56,173 nucleotides of DNA from an uncultured Bacteroidales bacterium (GCA_910585445.1 CAJUEK010000011.1:1-56173), one strand, 5' to 3'; positions 43,715 through 53,165 are shown, counted from the first letter of the stretch. Numbers and translations are program-made. Notes: generated by a model from the letters alone, not told the origin.

Positions 43715-44664
43715 GATTTCCACTGAACAGGAAAGCGCTTTTCCTCGCGGGAGGCATCGCCATGACATTTCTGCTCATGGCGATTGATTTATATTATGTC
43801 AACCCCGCGGACAGGAACGTCCTCATGCTGCTGCGTCTCCCGCGTACCGTCACGGCAATGCTTGCAGGAGCGGCTCTCTCACTGGCCGGCCTGCAGATGC
43901 AGAGCATATTCCGCAACCCTATCGCTGACCCGCATATAATGGGCATCAGTTCCGGGGCCTCACTCGGAGCTGCTGCTGTAACCTTATGCGCGGCAAGTTC
44001 TATAGGAAACCGTTTCCATGAGATTTCCATTGCCGCAGCAGCATTCATCGGAGCCGGGGCCGGAGCCGCTGTAATCATGGCGGCATCTAAAAAAGTCCGC
44101 AGCGCCGCCACACTTCTGATTTTCGGAGTAATGCTCGGCTTCATGGCAAATGCAATTGTAGCGGCCCTGCAGTTCAGCACAGATGCCGAAAGCCTCAAGA
44201 TTTTCTACAGCTGGTCGGCTGGCAGCTTTTCTTTCGTGACATGGCAGCAAATCATCATAATGGCTGCGGCAATCTGCACAGGATGCGCGGCTGCGCTTGT
44301 CAACATGAAAGGACTGGACATCTTGCTTTTCGGGGATGAATTTGCCTCTGCGGCCGGAGCGGACCCGCGCCACATAAGGCTCCTGGCCATGTTCAGCTGC
44401 TGCCTCTGCACCGGAACAGTGACCGCGTTCTGCGGCCCAATAGGATTTGCAGGAATAGTGGCTCCGCATATCGCAAAATGGGCAACGGGCAGTTCTTCGC
44501 ACAGGAGCACGATTGCCGGGGCTATGCTTTGCGGAAGCATAATATGCCTGGGCGCCGACCTTGTGTCACAAATGTCGGGGACTCCCCTTCCCGTGTCCGG
44601 CACAATGGCCTTCATAGGCATACCTGTCATATTATACATACTGCTAAAAAAACCTGAACTCTGA
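43687..44664 (+). CDS. FecCD-family ABC permease
   Basis: A 325-residue inner-membrane permease of the iron-siderophore/cobalamin/heme type. LPRTVTAMLAGAALSLAGLQ, FRNPIADPHIMGISSGASLG and FCGPIGFAGIVAPHIAKWAT are its signature motifs, with about ten membrane helices. The start is uncertain: a TTG at 43687 inside the previous gene gives a full first helix, the first ATG is at 43762. Either way it is tightly coupled to the DUF2490 gene. No binding protein or TonB-dependent receptor lies next to it, so the substrate cannot be told. Confidence 0.85.
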   Translation: MHRVQLQILRFPLNRKALFLAGGIAMTFLLMAIDLYYVNPADRNVLMLLRLPRTVTAMLAGAALSLAGLQMQSIFRNPIADPHIMGISSGASLGAAAVTLCAASSIGNRFHEISIAAAAFIGAGAGAAVIMAASKKVRSAATLLIFGVMLGFMANAIVAALQFSTDAESLKIFYSWSAGSFSFVTWQQIIIMAAAICTGCAAALVNMKGLDILLFGDEFASAAGADPRHIRLLAMFSCCLCTGTVTAFCGPIGFAGIVAPHIAKWATGSSSHRSTIAGAMLCGSIICLGADLVSQMSGTPLPVSGTMAFIGIPVILYILLKKPEL

Positions 44665-44667
44665 CAC

Positions 44668-45429
44668 ATGGAAAATCTCACCGGAAATACACTTCTCAAA
44701 GTCAGCGGCATGACCATCGGGCATGAGGGCAAGATATTGTACAGTGACATTTCTTTCGATGTCCGCGAGGGTGACTGCATTATGCTTTGCGGGGCTAACG
44801 GAAGCGGAAAGACCACTCTGCTGCGGGCCATTGCAGGCATGAGGACAGAAAGCGGCAGCGGCTCCAACGGGATTGTAATGATACCTTCGCGCATCCCGAA
44901 AGTCAAGGGATTCACACTAAGGGACTTCGTTAGAATCAGCTGCTACAGCCAAAGCGACCTTGGAGGCAGGCTGGCTCCTGAAGACGAGGCCGCCATCGGC
45001 AATGCCCTTTCGCGGCTTTGCCTTGACAATCTTGCAGGCAGGGACATTTCCACACTGAGCGACGGTGAGTTCCAGAAGGCGGCGATAGCTTCAGCCTTGG
45101 TAAGACGCGCACCGGTAATCCTGCTGGACGAGCCTACTGCCTTTCTTGATGCGGAAAACCGCATTGCGGTCATGGCCACTCTCAAGGAAATCTGCGGCAT
45201 GCCAGGACGTCCAGCCGTAATATTTTCCACCCACGATCTGGCAGAAGGACTGGCAGTATGCGGCAAGGTGCTTGCGCTCGGAGCAGACGGGGTTTTCCGC
45301 TGTGCCTGTAAGGATGGAATGTCTGAGGAGATGCAGAAAGCCGTTGCTGGCATTTTCAAGAATCCGGACGCATTCACCCGGCAAGCCAGCGGTCAAGGCA
45401 GCGGTCCGGGTGAAGAAAATTTGAAATAA
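44668..45429 (+). CDS. ABC transporter ATPase paired with the FecCD permease
   Basis: A 253-residue nucleotide-binding subunit. Walker A is GANGSGKTT (42-50), the Q loop lies in SCYSQSDLGGR, the signature reads LSDGEFQKAAIASALVRRAP (LSDGE in place of LSGGQ), Walker B is PVILLDEPTAFLD and the switch histidine is in FSTHDLAEGL. It starts 3 bases after the permease stop. A complete importer would need a substrate-binding protein encoded elsewhere. Confidence 0.88.
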   Translation: MENLTGNTLLKVSGMTIGHEGKILYSDISFDVREGDCIMLCGANGSGKTTLLRAIAGMRTESGSGSNGIVMIPSRIPKVKGFTLRDFVRISCYSQSDLGGRLAPEDEAAIGNALSRLCLDNLAGRDISTLSDGEFQKAAIASALVRRAPVILLDEPTAFLDAENRIAVMATLKEICGMPGRPAVIFSTHDLAEGLAVCGKVLALGADGVFRCACKDGMSEEMQKAVAGIFKNPDAFTRQASGQGSGPGEENLK

Positions 45430-45465
45430 CTTTTGGGCAAAAAGCAGAGAAAACGAAACTTTTGC

Positions 45466-45473
45466 TATCTTTG
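45466..45473 (+). promoter_or_regulatory. Candidate -7 box for polA
   Basis: TATCTTTG is a perfect -7 element 25 bases before the polA ATG, but the nearest TTTG upstream is 30 bases away, so the promoter is incomplete. Confidence 0.45.
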
Positions 45474-45497
45474 GGGTTCATTTTTTATAAGAGCCCC

Positions 45498-48173
45498 ATG
45501 GGAAACAGACTTTTTCTTATCGACGGACACGCACTGGTCTTCAAAATGTACTACGCATTTCTGCGTCATCCGATGATAAATTCCAAAGGCGCGGACATGT
45601 CGATTCTATTCGGATTCACAAAATACGTGCTCGAACTGATTGAGAAAGAAAAGCCGACACATCTCGCAGTAGCATTCGACCCTCCGGGAGGAACATTCAG
45701 ACATAAGATATATCCGGAATACAAAGGCACCAGGGATGAGACTCCCCAGCTTATCATAGACGCGCTTGAGCCTCTGTGCGAGCTGTGCCGTGCAATGCGC
45801 ATACCCGTCCTGATGGAAAAAGGCTTCGAGGCGGACGATGTGATAGGCTCCATGGCCAAACGAGCCGAGAGAGAGGGATTCAAGGTATATATGGTCACAC
45901 CTGACAAAGACTACGGGCAGCTGATTTCCGAGAACATATTCCAGTTCAAGCCAGGAAAGTCAGGCTCGGAAAATGAACTTGTTGACGTGGAGAAAATATG
46001 CGCCAAATACGGAATCAGCAGGCCAGAGCAGGTAATTGACATTCTTACCATATGCGGTGACACCTCAGACAACGTGCCCGGAATAAAGGGAGTTGGAGAA
46101 GTCGGTGCCGGGAAACTCGTGTCGAAGTTCGGCTCCGTTTCAAATATCTACAGCCATCTGGAAGAACTGACGCCAAGGCAGCGTGAGGCCTTTGAAAATG
46201 CACGTGGACATGTTGAAATGAGCCATGAGCTGGTCACAATAAAGACCGACATGCAGATAGACGTTCCGACCGGGGAAATGGCAGTAACATGTGAATACGC
46301 CCCGGAGGTGGCCGACCTTTTCGAGAAATACGAGTTCGGGTCGCTGCTCAAATATATCGGCCATGCCAAATCTGCCGCACAAGAGCAGAGCCGTACCATC
46401 AATTGTCTGGAAGCGGAGCCTGCACAAATCATCTGGCGGGCGAAAGAGAGCGGCAGGTGCGCGATAATCACAGAAGGCGAACATGACGAGATGTTCACCC
46501 CCATAAGGAAAGTCACCATAGCGGTAAGTACAGGCGATGCGCAGGAGGCAGAGCCGCAGTGCATTGTCGCTGAAGGCACGGCACAGGATTTCATTCAGCT
46601 GATATCAGACAAGGAGGTGACCAAGTGCGGATATGACCTGAAGCTGCAATGCAATATGCTGGCCTACAACGGCATTCAGCTGGAAGGCAAATGGCTCGAC
46701 ATCGGACTAATGCATTATCTTATCAATCCGGAGAAAAGCCACAAGATAGAGATTCTTGCAAAGACATATCTGGGCATCAGCATAGATGAGTCCGCCCAGG
46801 AGAAGAAACCTCAAGCCCCAATGACGCTTTTCGATGAGATTCCTGAAGAAGACACCTCGGCAAGCAGGCGTCAGGAAGCGGCTGCTACATGCCTGCTCGG
46901 AGAAAAAATCTGGGAAGAAATGGGAGAGCTCGGTCTGAGGAAGCTTTATGACGACATGGAGGAGCCGCTCGGCAAGGTGCTGTCAAAAATGGAAAGGGAA
47001 GGTGTCAAAATCGACCTTGTGCAATTGCGCAGATACTCTTCGGGACTTGCGACTGAAATGAACTCCATACAGGAGAAGGTGCGCGAGATGGCGGGAGAGC
47101 CGGAACTGAACATACTTTCACCAAAGCAGATTGGGGCGCTCTTGTTCGAAAAACTCCAGCTTGACCCTAAGATCAAGCCCAAGACAGGTGTCAGATATGT
47201 CTATCCTACAGACGAAGACACTCTCAGCGCGCTTGAGCACAAGCATCCGATAATAAACGAGATTCTCGAATACAGAGGCGTCAAGAAACTGCTTTCGACA
47301 TACATCGACCCTCTGCCGACCTACATCTCACCTGTCACGGGGAAGATACACACAACCTTCAACCAGGCCCTGACGGCAACAGGAAGGCTGAGTTCATCAA
47401 AGCCGAATCTCCAGAACATCCCGATACGCACTGAACGCGGAAAGGAAATCAGGAAGGCTTTCGTGCCGGGAACTCCAGGAGGACAGATAGTGTCAGCCGA
47501 CTATTCTCAGATTGAGCTGAGAATCATGGCCCACCTGAGCTGCGACCAGCACCTCATCCAGGCTTTCAAGGAAGGGATGGATGTGCATGCTCTTACGGCT
47601 TCTAAAATTTTCGGGGTTGACATAAAGGATGTCACCGCAGACCAGAGGCGCATTGCAAAAACAGCCAATTTCGGCATAATGTACGGCATCTCCTCATTCG
47701 GACTTGCTCAACGCCTGAAAATCGGACGTGCCGAAGCCAAGAAGATAATAGACGACTATTTCGCAAATTTCCCGGCCATATCCTCATATATCGCGGACAC
47801 GATAGCCGCAGCAAAGGAAACGGGCTATGTTGAAACCATCTTCGGACGCAGGAGATACCTTCCGGACATCAACTCAAAGAACGGTACGGTGAGGGCACTG
47901 GCAGAAAGGAATGCCATAAACGCCCCGATACAGGGAACTTCCGCAGATATAATAAAGCTTGCCATGATAAATGTGGACAAGCGCATCAGAGAAGAGAATC
48001 TTAAGAGCAGGATGATATTGCAGATTCATGACGAACTTGTATTTGACGCAGCCGGACCGGAAGTCGGGCTCCTGGAGCAGATTGCAAGAGAGGAAATGGA
48101 GAATGTGGTAAGCCTGTCAATACCTTTAACAGTAGAATGCAATCATGGAAACAACTGGCTCGAAGCTCACTAA
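45498..48173 (+). CDS. polA: DNA polymerase I
   Basis: A 891-residue repair and Okazaki-fragment polymerase. Start at 45498 (MGNRLFLIDGHALVFKMYYA) is preferred to the in-frame TTG 12 codons upstream. The 5' nuclease domain is complete (FEADDVIGSMAKRAEREGFK, TPDKDYGQLIS, GDTSDNVPGIKGVGEVGAGK). The polymerase domain has motif A SADYSQIELRIMAHLS, motif B RRIAKTANFGIMYGISSFGL and motif C QIHDELVFD. The middle 3'-5' exonuclease domain is kept in length but the DxE of motif I is missing and the aspartate of motif II is a glutamine, so proofreading is probably absent. It overlaps the sigma-factor gene by 29 bases. Confidence 0.95.
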   Translation: MGNRLFLIDGHALVFKMYYAFLRHPMINSKGADMSILFGFTKYVLELIEKEKPTHLAVAFDPPGGTFRHKIYPEYKGTRDETPQLIIDALEPLCELCRAMRIPVLMEKGFEADDVIGSMAKRAEREGFKVYMVTPDKDYGQLISENIFQFKPGKSGSENELVDVEKICAKYGISRPEQVIDILTICGDTSDNVPGIKGVGEVGAGKLVSKFGSVSNIYSHLEELTPRQREAFENARGHVEMSHELVTIKTDMQIDVPTGEMAVTCEYAPEVADLFEKYEFGSLLKYIGHAKSAAQEQSRTINCLEAEPAQIIWRAKESGRCAIITEGEHDEMFTPIRKVTIAVSTGDAQEAEPQCIVAEGTAQDFIQLISDKEVTKCGYDLKLQCNMLAYNGIQLEGKWLDIGLMHYLINPEKSHKIEILAKTYLGISIDESAQEKKPQAPMTLFDEIPEEDTSASRRQEAAATCLLGEKIWEEMGELGLRKLYDDMEEPLGKVLSKMEREGVKIDLVQLRRYSSGLATEMNSIQEKVREMAGEPELNILSPKQIGALLFEKLQLDPKIKPKTGVRYVYPTDEDTLSALEHKHPIINEILEYRGVKKLLSTYIDPLPTYISPVTGKIHTTFNQALTATGRLSSSKPNLQNIPIRTERGKEIRKAFVPGTPGGQIVSADYSQIELRIMAHLSCDQHLIQAFKEGMDVHALTASKIFGVDIKDVTADQRRIAKTANFGIMYGISSFGLAQRLKIGRAEAKKIIDDYFANFPAISSYIADTIAAAKETGYVETIFGRRRYLPDINSKNGTVRALAERNAINAPIQGTSADIIKLAMINVDKRIREENLKSRMILQIHDELVFDAAGPEVGLLEQIAREEMENVVSLSIPLTVECNHGNNWLEAH

Positions 48174-48744
48174 TCTTTCAGACACGGACCTTGTACGCCT
48201 GGCCATAGAGCAGAACCAGGCTGCATTCATCGTGCTATATACGCGCTACAATGCAGGTGTCAAGAACCATATTTCCAGATATGCTTCACAGAAGGAGGAT
48301 ATAGAGGACATCTGTCTCGAAAGTTTCCAGAAAGCTTTCAGCCAGATAGCCACATACAATCCTGAATACAAATTCTCCACATGGCTTTACAGGATAGCCA
48401 GGAACACTGCCTTTGACCACTTGAGCAGGCATGACCGCGAGAAGACGAACATGCCGACCACATCAATCAACGAGGAGCTGGCGGAACTGAGCGACATCCC
48501 GGCAACCATGCATAACCCTGAGGAGGACATTATCAACCAGCAGGAATATGACAAATGGCTGAACAACATTGAAAAGCTGAAAGACGACTACAGGACCGTG
48601 GCCAAGATGAATCTGATTGACAATTTCGGATACAAGGAGATTGCAGATGCACTGGAAATGCCGATAAACACTGTAAAGACAAAAATACGGAGAGCCAAGG
48701 CGCAGCTGCTAAAAATGATGGACTATTCCGACGAGCTGCTTTAG
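48145..48744 (+). CDS. ECF-family RNA polymerase sigma factor
   Basis: A 199-residue sigma factor with only regions 2 and 4. Region 2: FIVLYTRYNAGVKNHISRYA, EDICLESFQKAFSQ and FSTWLYRIARNTAFDHLSRH. Region 4: FGYKEIADALEMPINTVKTK and IRRAKAQLLKMM, a helix-turn-helix for the -35 element. A 30-residue acidic linker joins them. The start overlaps polA by 29 bases, so expression depends on polA transcription, and no anti-sigma gene lies next to it. It may be an always-active type with another means of control. Confidence 0.9.
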   Translation: METTGSKLTNLSDTDLVRLAIEQNQAAFIVLYTRYNAGVKNHISRYASQKEDIEDICLESFQKAFSQIATYNPEYKFSTWLYRIARNTAFDHLSRHDREKTNMPTTSINEELAELSDIPATMHNPEEDIINQQEYDKWLNNIEKLKDDYRTVAKMNLIDNFGYKEIADALEMPINTVKTKIRRAKAQLLKMMDYSDELL

Positions 48745-48801
48745 CTCTGACAGGCACGGCCCCGGAAGGATGCAGGAGTTGAACTACAAAAAAGACATGC
48801 C

Positions 48802-49464
48802 ATGACATTTGAACAATTCAGACAGGAGATACAGGAGAAATTTCCGGAGACGACTCCGGAGCAGATTGAACAGTTCCGCCGGATGGAAGCGGTTTACCGT
48901 GACTGGAACTCAAAAATCAATGTGATTTCAAGAAAAGACATAGACCAGCTTTACAGGCATCATGTAATGCACTCGCTGTGCATTGCCGCATTCATAAAGA
49001 CGCAGATGCCGGATGTTTACGCCACACTGTGCGACAAGGGGGCAAGCATACTTGACCTCGGCACAGGAGGCGGGTTCCCAGGCATACCTCTCGCAATCAT
49101 GTTCCCCAAGTGCCGATTCACGCTTTGTGACTCCATCGGAAAGAAAATAATTGTCGCATCTGAGGCAGCCAAAGAACTGGAGCTCCAGAATGTCACGACA
49201 GTGAACGCGAGGGCGGAATCTCTCGAAGAGACGTTCGACTATGTGGTCTCAAGGGCGGTGACATCATTGGAGAACTTCATGCCATGGGTCAAGGGGAAAT
49301 ACCGCAGCGGGATATTCTACCTTAAAGGAGGAGACATAGTGGAGGAAATCGCAGTGATGATGGGCAAGTTCAACATGAGGAAAGGCTCTGTCCATACCTG
49401 GCCGATAAACAGCTGGAGCAACGATTCTTTCTTCAACGAAAAGATGGTCATATTCATTGAATAG
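48802..49464 (+). CDS. rsmG: 16S rRNA (guanine-527-N7)-methyltransferase
   Basis: Methylates G527 of 16S rRNA with SAM; loss gives low-level streptomycin resistance in other bacteria. Length is 220 residues. NSKINVISRKDIDQLYRHHV is the conserved N-terminal motif, ILDLGTGGGFPGIPLAIMFP binds SAM, VTTVNARAESLEETFDYVVS and RAVTSLENFMPWVKGK contain the conserved arginine. It starts 57 bases after the sigma factor. Confidence 0.94.
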   Translation: MTFEQFRQEIQEKFPETTPEQIEQFRRMEAVYRDWNSKINVISRKDIDQLYRHHVMHSLCIAAFIKTQMPDVYATLCDKGASILDLGTGGGFPGIPLAIMFPKCRFTLCDSIGKKIIVASEAAKELELQNVTTVNARAESLEETFDYVVSRAVTSLENFMPWVKGKYRSGIFYLKGGDIVEEIAVMMGKFNMRKGSVHTWPINSWSNDSFFNEKMVIFIE

Positions 49465-49516
49465 AGCTGTTTTCTGACAAAAAACGCATTGCTTCTTAAA
49501 AGTGTTTTCAAAATAT

Positions 49517-49547
49517 TTTGCAAATAAATTGAAAAAGACTACCTTTG
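49517..49547 (+). promoter_or_regulatory. Promoter of rpmH
   Basis: TTTG (49517-49520), 19-bp spacer, TACCTTTG (49540-49547). A textbook match, 40 bases before the rpmH start. Confidence 0.8.
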
Positions 49548-49587
49548 CACTCCCATTTTATACGCGAAAATATAAAAACAAGAAATA

Positions 49588-49740
49588 ATGAAAAGAACAT
49601 TCCAACCATCACAGCGCAAGCGCCGCAACAAACACGGATTCCGCGAGCGCATGTCGACTCCGAACGGACGTCGCGTATTGGCAGCACGCCGCCGTCATGG
49701 CCGCAAGAAACTTACAGTATCATCTGAGGACAGATATTGA
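49588..49740 (+). CDS. rpmH: 50S ribosomal protein L34
   Basis: A 50-residue basic ribosomal protein: MKRTFQPSQRKRRNKHGFRE at the N-terminus, then MSTPNGRRVLAARR and GRKKLTVSSEDRY. Too short for many gene finders. It has its own strong promoter and a strong terminator directly behind, so it is a single-gene unit. It is not beside rnpA or dnaA, unlike in many bacteria. Confidence 0.97.
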   Translation: MKRTFQPSQRKRRNKHGFRERMSTPNGRRVLAARRRHGRKKLTVSSEDRY

Positions 49741-49744
49741 TAAT

Positions 49745-49789
49745 AAAACAGAAGCCCCGGTCTGATGAAAAGACCGGGGCTTCTGTTTT
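49745..49789. terminator. Bidirectional terminator between rpmH and the GH2 gene
   Basis: A perfect 19-bp stem (49745-49763 with 49771-49789) around gatgaaa, with A4 at one end and T4 at the other. It serves both converging genes; the GH2 stop codon overlaps its last bases. Confidence 0.9.
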
Positions 49790-52340
49790 ATTCAACTTTC
49801 ACGGCAACCCTTGCCGGCTTCAATCCTTTCGCACTGACAGTCAGTACAGCTTCTCCATCTTTCTCTCCGGCCTGCACAATCACGGTCAGCATACCTGAGA
49901 AGGCATGCATCCGCGGCTCATGGAAAATATCAAGACACGTCGGGTCACCATTGGCAGCAGCCCTGTATGAGGCGGCTCCACATACATCAAACTCAACAAG
50001 CCTCGAATCCGACGGGCACAGGTTTCCGTCCTTGTCCACTACCTTGACTGTAAAATAAGCCAGGTCCTTGCCGTCAGCCTTCAAGACTGGAATCTCATCC
50101 TTTCCGATAAAGCCAAGGCCAGCAGAAATCTCCAGGTGATGCGGTTTTCCAGCCGTTTTCACTACCTTTTCTCCCACTTCCTTGCCGCAGTTGTCATATG
50201 CTACCACACGCAGTTCTCCAGGCTGATAAACGACATCATTCCACATGAGTCTGTAGCGTCCTTCATGATTCTCATCCTGAAATCCCTTTGCCATACGTGC
50301 CGTATCAGCAGGCACATATCCATCTGACACAGGAGAAGGATCTTTGCGCATGCGTCCATAGCTGACTCCATTTACGAAAAGCTCTGCTTCCGGCCACGAA
50401 GTATATACATAAACAGGTACCTGCTCACCTTCATGCCCTTTCCAGTTCCAATGCGGAAGCACATGAAGTGTCGGCTCCGTCCTGTTCCAAACGCTTCTGT
50501 AAAGATAGAACCTGTCCTTCGGTATTGAGGCGAGGTCAATTATTCCGAACATCGAGCTGTGATTCGGCCAAGAGTCGGTATCATATGGAGACGGCTCTCC
50601 AAGATAATCAAAGCCGGTCCATACAAACTGCCCCATTGTCCACCCGTAATCGTCAGCAAGGGCAAAGTCTATATCAGGTACATTCGACCACGAACATGCG
50701 TCAAGATCATATGCGGAGCAGTGGTGGTCGCTGTCAACAGCTCCGAAGCGCTTCTCGGCAGGAAGCTTATACACACCCCTTGAGCTGACTGTCGAAGCCG
50801 TCTCCGACCCAAGGACAAAGCCATGAGGAAGATTATCATATGCCTCAAGATATCTGAAAGTCCTGTAATTCAGGCCCGGAATGTCAATCAGGGCCGCAAA
50901 GCCATTGTCAAGGACACATGAGACCTGGTCCATTCCGCATGTGCATGGCCTGGACGGGTCCTCACGGTGACAGATGTCCTGCAGGAACTTTGCCACCTTG
51001 TAGCCGTCCGCGCTGCATTGCGTCGGAACCTCATTCCCGATGCTCCACATTACCACGCAAGGATTGTTGCGCCACTGATGAAGCATATTCACCATGTCCC
51101 TTTCCGCCCATGTCATTCCCGGAACATCAGACGGCTCATTGAAGAACCTGTGATAGCCGTTGGTGCATTTGGCAATATCCCACTCGTCAAAAGGCTCAAT
51201 CATCATCATCAGTCCAAGCTCGTCACACAGACGGACAAGCTCAGGAGCCGGCATATTGTGCGATGTCCTGACAGCATCACAGCCCATGTCCTTAAGCATC
51301 AGGAGCTGATGCCTGAGTGCTGACACATTGACTGCCGCTCCCAAAGGTCCCAAGTCATGATGATTGCATACCCCCTGGAATTTGCGGTGACCGCCGTTCA
51401 GGAAAAATCCTTTCTCAGTGACAAATTCTATTGAGCGTATTCCGAAAGACGTCTCATAAACATCGGCAAGAGAACCGTCGGCATAAATCCTGGACACCGC
51501 ACGATACAAGGCCGGATGCTCGGGAGACCACAGTTCCGGAGAATCCACGATGAAATTCTGAACCATAGGCTGACCGGCTCCGGTCTTTCCCGAAAAAGTA
51601 CGTTCCGCCACAACAGTCCCGTCCGGAGCATAAAGCGAAGTCTCTATCTTCAAGGCCCTTCCCTCCGCGCCATCAATCTTCGTCTCCATGCGCACGGAAG
51701 CAAAGTCCTTCTCCACATGAGGAGTCGTGACATGAGTTCCCCACACCGGAACATGCACCTCGGATGTGAATATCAGATGGACGTTCCTGTACAGACCGGC
51801 ACCGGGATACCATCTTGAAGACTGAGGGCGGTTCTCAAGCCTGACTGCAAGCACATTGTCCTTCCCGTCAGAATTGAGATAAGGAGTGATGTCATAATGG
51901 AATGAACTGTAGCCGTAAGGCCAGAACCCGACATCATGCCCGTTCACATACACCCTTGCCTCGCTCATCGCGCCGTCAAAAAGAAGAGTGGCCTTCTTGC
52001 CATGCGGAGCATCGAAAGTGCACCTGTACCATCCTGTGCCGACATAAGGCAATCCTCCGGTACGTCCGGTCTTTACTGAAGCCCGGGTCTCGAAATTCTG
52101 TGTCACCGCTACATTCTGGAGGTCATTGTTCCTGTCAAAAGGCCCAGTGATGGCCCAGTCGTGAGGCACGGAAACTTCTTTCCAAGATGAATCATCATAA
52201 GACTTGTCCGACGCACCTTTTGCGTCACCAAGAAAAAATTTCCATCCCTTCTCCAAAAGAAGTTCGGAACGCTGGGCTGAAGCACAAAACGGCAACAGCA
52301 AAAAACACATGGCCGCGGTTATCACGGAAATTCTTTTCAT
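49788..52340 (-). CDS. Glycoside hydrolase family 2, beta-galactosidase-like
   Basis: An 850-residue secreted or periplasmic enzyme with signal peptide MKRISVITAAMCFLLLPFCA ending near ASAQ. The domain order is sugar-binding jelly roll (about 25-195, GTGWYRCTFDAP, SEARVYVNGHDVGF), an immunoglobulin-like domain (about 200-300), the TIM barrel (about 305-600) and a C-terminal beta domain. The acid/base is E437 in WSIGNEV and the nucleophile E513 in LGSETAS. Beta-galactosidase is most likely; other GH2 activities remain possible. It follows the M48 gene by 36 bases on the same strand. Confidence 0.9.
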   Translation of the reverse strand: MKRISVITAAMCFLLLPFCASAQRSELLLEKGWKFFLGDAKGASDKSYDDSSWKEVSVPHDWAITGPFDRNNDLQNVAVTQNFETRASVKTGRTGGLPYVGTGWYRCTFDAPHGKKATLLFDGAMSEARVYVNGHDVGFWPYGYSSFHYDITPYLNSDGKDNVLAVRLENRPQSSRWYPGAGLYRNVHLIFTSEVHVPVWGTHVTTPHVEKDFASVRMETKIDGAEGRALKIETSLYAPDGTVVAERTFSGKTGAGQPMVQNFIVDSPELWSPEHPALYRAVSRIYADGSLADVYETSFGIRSIEFVTEKGFFLNGGHRKFQGVCNHHDLGPLGAAVNVSALRHQLLMLKDMGCDAVRTSHNMPAPELVRLCDELGLMMMIEPFDEWDIAKCTNGYHRFFNEPSDVPGMTWAERDMVNMLHQWRNNPCVVMWSIGNEVPTQCSADGYKVAKFLQDICHREDPSRPCTCGMDQVSCVLDNGFAALIDIPGLNYRTFRYLEAYDNLPHGFVLGSETASTVSSRGVYKLPAEKRFGAVDSDHHCSAYDLDACSWSNVPDIDFALADDYGWTMGQFVWTGFDYLGEPSPYDTDSWPNHSSMFGIIDLASIPKDRFYLYRSVWNRTEPTLHVLPHWNWKGHEGEQVPVYVYTSWPEAELFVNGVSYGRMRKDPSPVSDGYVPADTARMAKGFQDENHEGRYRLMWNDVVYQPGELRVVAYDNCGKEVGEKVVKTAGKPHHLEISAGLGFIGKDEIPVLKADGKDLAYFTVKVVDKDGNLCPSDSRLVEFDVCGAASYRAAANGDPTCLDIFHEPRMHAFSGMLTVIVQAGEKDGEAVLTVSAKGLKPARVAVKVE

Positions 52341-52376
52341 ACCGTCAGGATTTTTCAGGACTTACAAAATCAGGAA

Positions 52377-53165
52377 TCACTTTCCGGCCACGTAAGCGTC
52401 TGCCTTCTCTTTCATCCTCTGGGCACGCTTCTCGCTGTCCGGGTGTGACGAAAACATTTTCTGCACGACAGAAGCCTTTGCTCCTTTCGAAAGTTCTACA
52501 AGCTTGCCAAGCCCGTTCGCCATTCCGTATGGGCTGAATCCGTGCTTGACACAGAACTCAAATCCATACTCATCTGCGGCATACTCCTGCTTCTGAGAAA
52601 ACTGCGCATCAAGCAAAGCGGCAGCCAAGTCACCGAGCTGTGAGTCTGAAAGCTGTCCAATCTTTCCTCCGGCAGCGCCGGCCGCATTCAGGGCCGCAGA
52701 AGCCATATAGGCGCTCTTCATCGCGTCCTTGACATCATGATGCACCACATGACCGATTTCATGGCCGATTATCGCCATAAGCTCATCGTCATCCATAATG
52801 TCCATCAAAGAAGAGAATACCCTTATCGACCCGTCACCGCAGGCAAACGCATTGACATCTATGACATAATAGACCTTGAAATTGAGAGCCAGCCCGTCAA
52901 CTTCAGTAATCCCTTCCGTAAGACGCCTGAGCCTTGCATCATATTCACAAGTATCTATCGGATTGTGCTCATCCATCCATTCCACAGACTCGCGGCTCAT
53001 CCTCGCAATATCCTCATCGGACAAGGTGATGGCTTTTGTAACGTCACTTGCGGCCTGCACGGCCTTCTTTATGTTAACAGAACGGTTCCCTATCTTAATC
53101 TGGGCACTTGAAACGGCACAGGCCAAAGAGCCCATCGCCAAAATTACTGCTATAATTCGTCTCAT
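52377..53165 (-). CDS. M48-family metalloprotease
   Basis: A 262-residue exported zinc protease resembling LoiP/BepA-type periplasmic quality-control enzymes. Start at 53165 gives MRRIIAVILAMGSLACAVSS, either a signal peptide or a lipoprotein. Zinc ligands are H135 and H139 (IIGHEIGHVVHHD) and E194 with D198 behind it (EYAADEYG). VNAFACGDGSIRVFSSLMDI is the conserved stretch before the active site. It starts 37 bases after ettA. Likely clears misfolded envelope proteins. Confidence 0.88.
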   Translation of the reverse strand: MRRIIAVILAMGSLACAVSSAQIKIGNRSVNIKKAVQAASDVTKAITLSDEDIARMSRESVEWMDEHNPIDTCEYDARLRRLTEGITEVDGLALNFKVYYVIDVNAFACGDGSIRVFSSLMDIMDDDELMAIIGHEIGHVVHHDVKDAMKSAYMASAALNAAGAAGGKIGQLSDSQLGDLAAALLDAQFSQKQEYAADEYGFEFCVKHGFSPYGMANGLGKLVELSKGAKASVVQKMFSSHPDSEKRAQRMKEKADAYVAGK

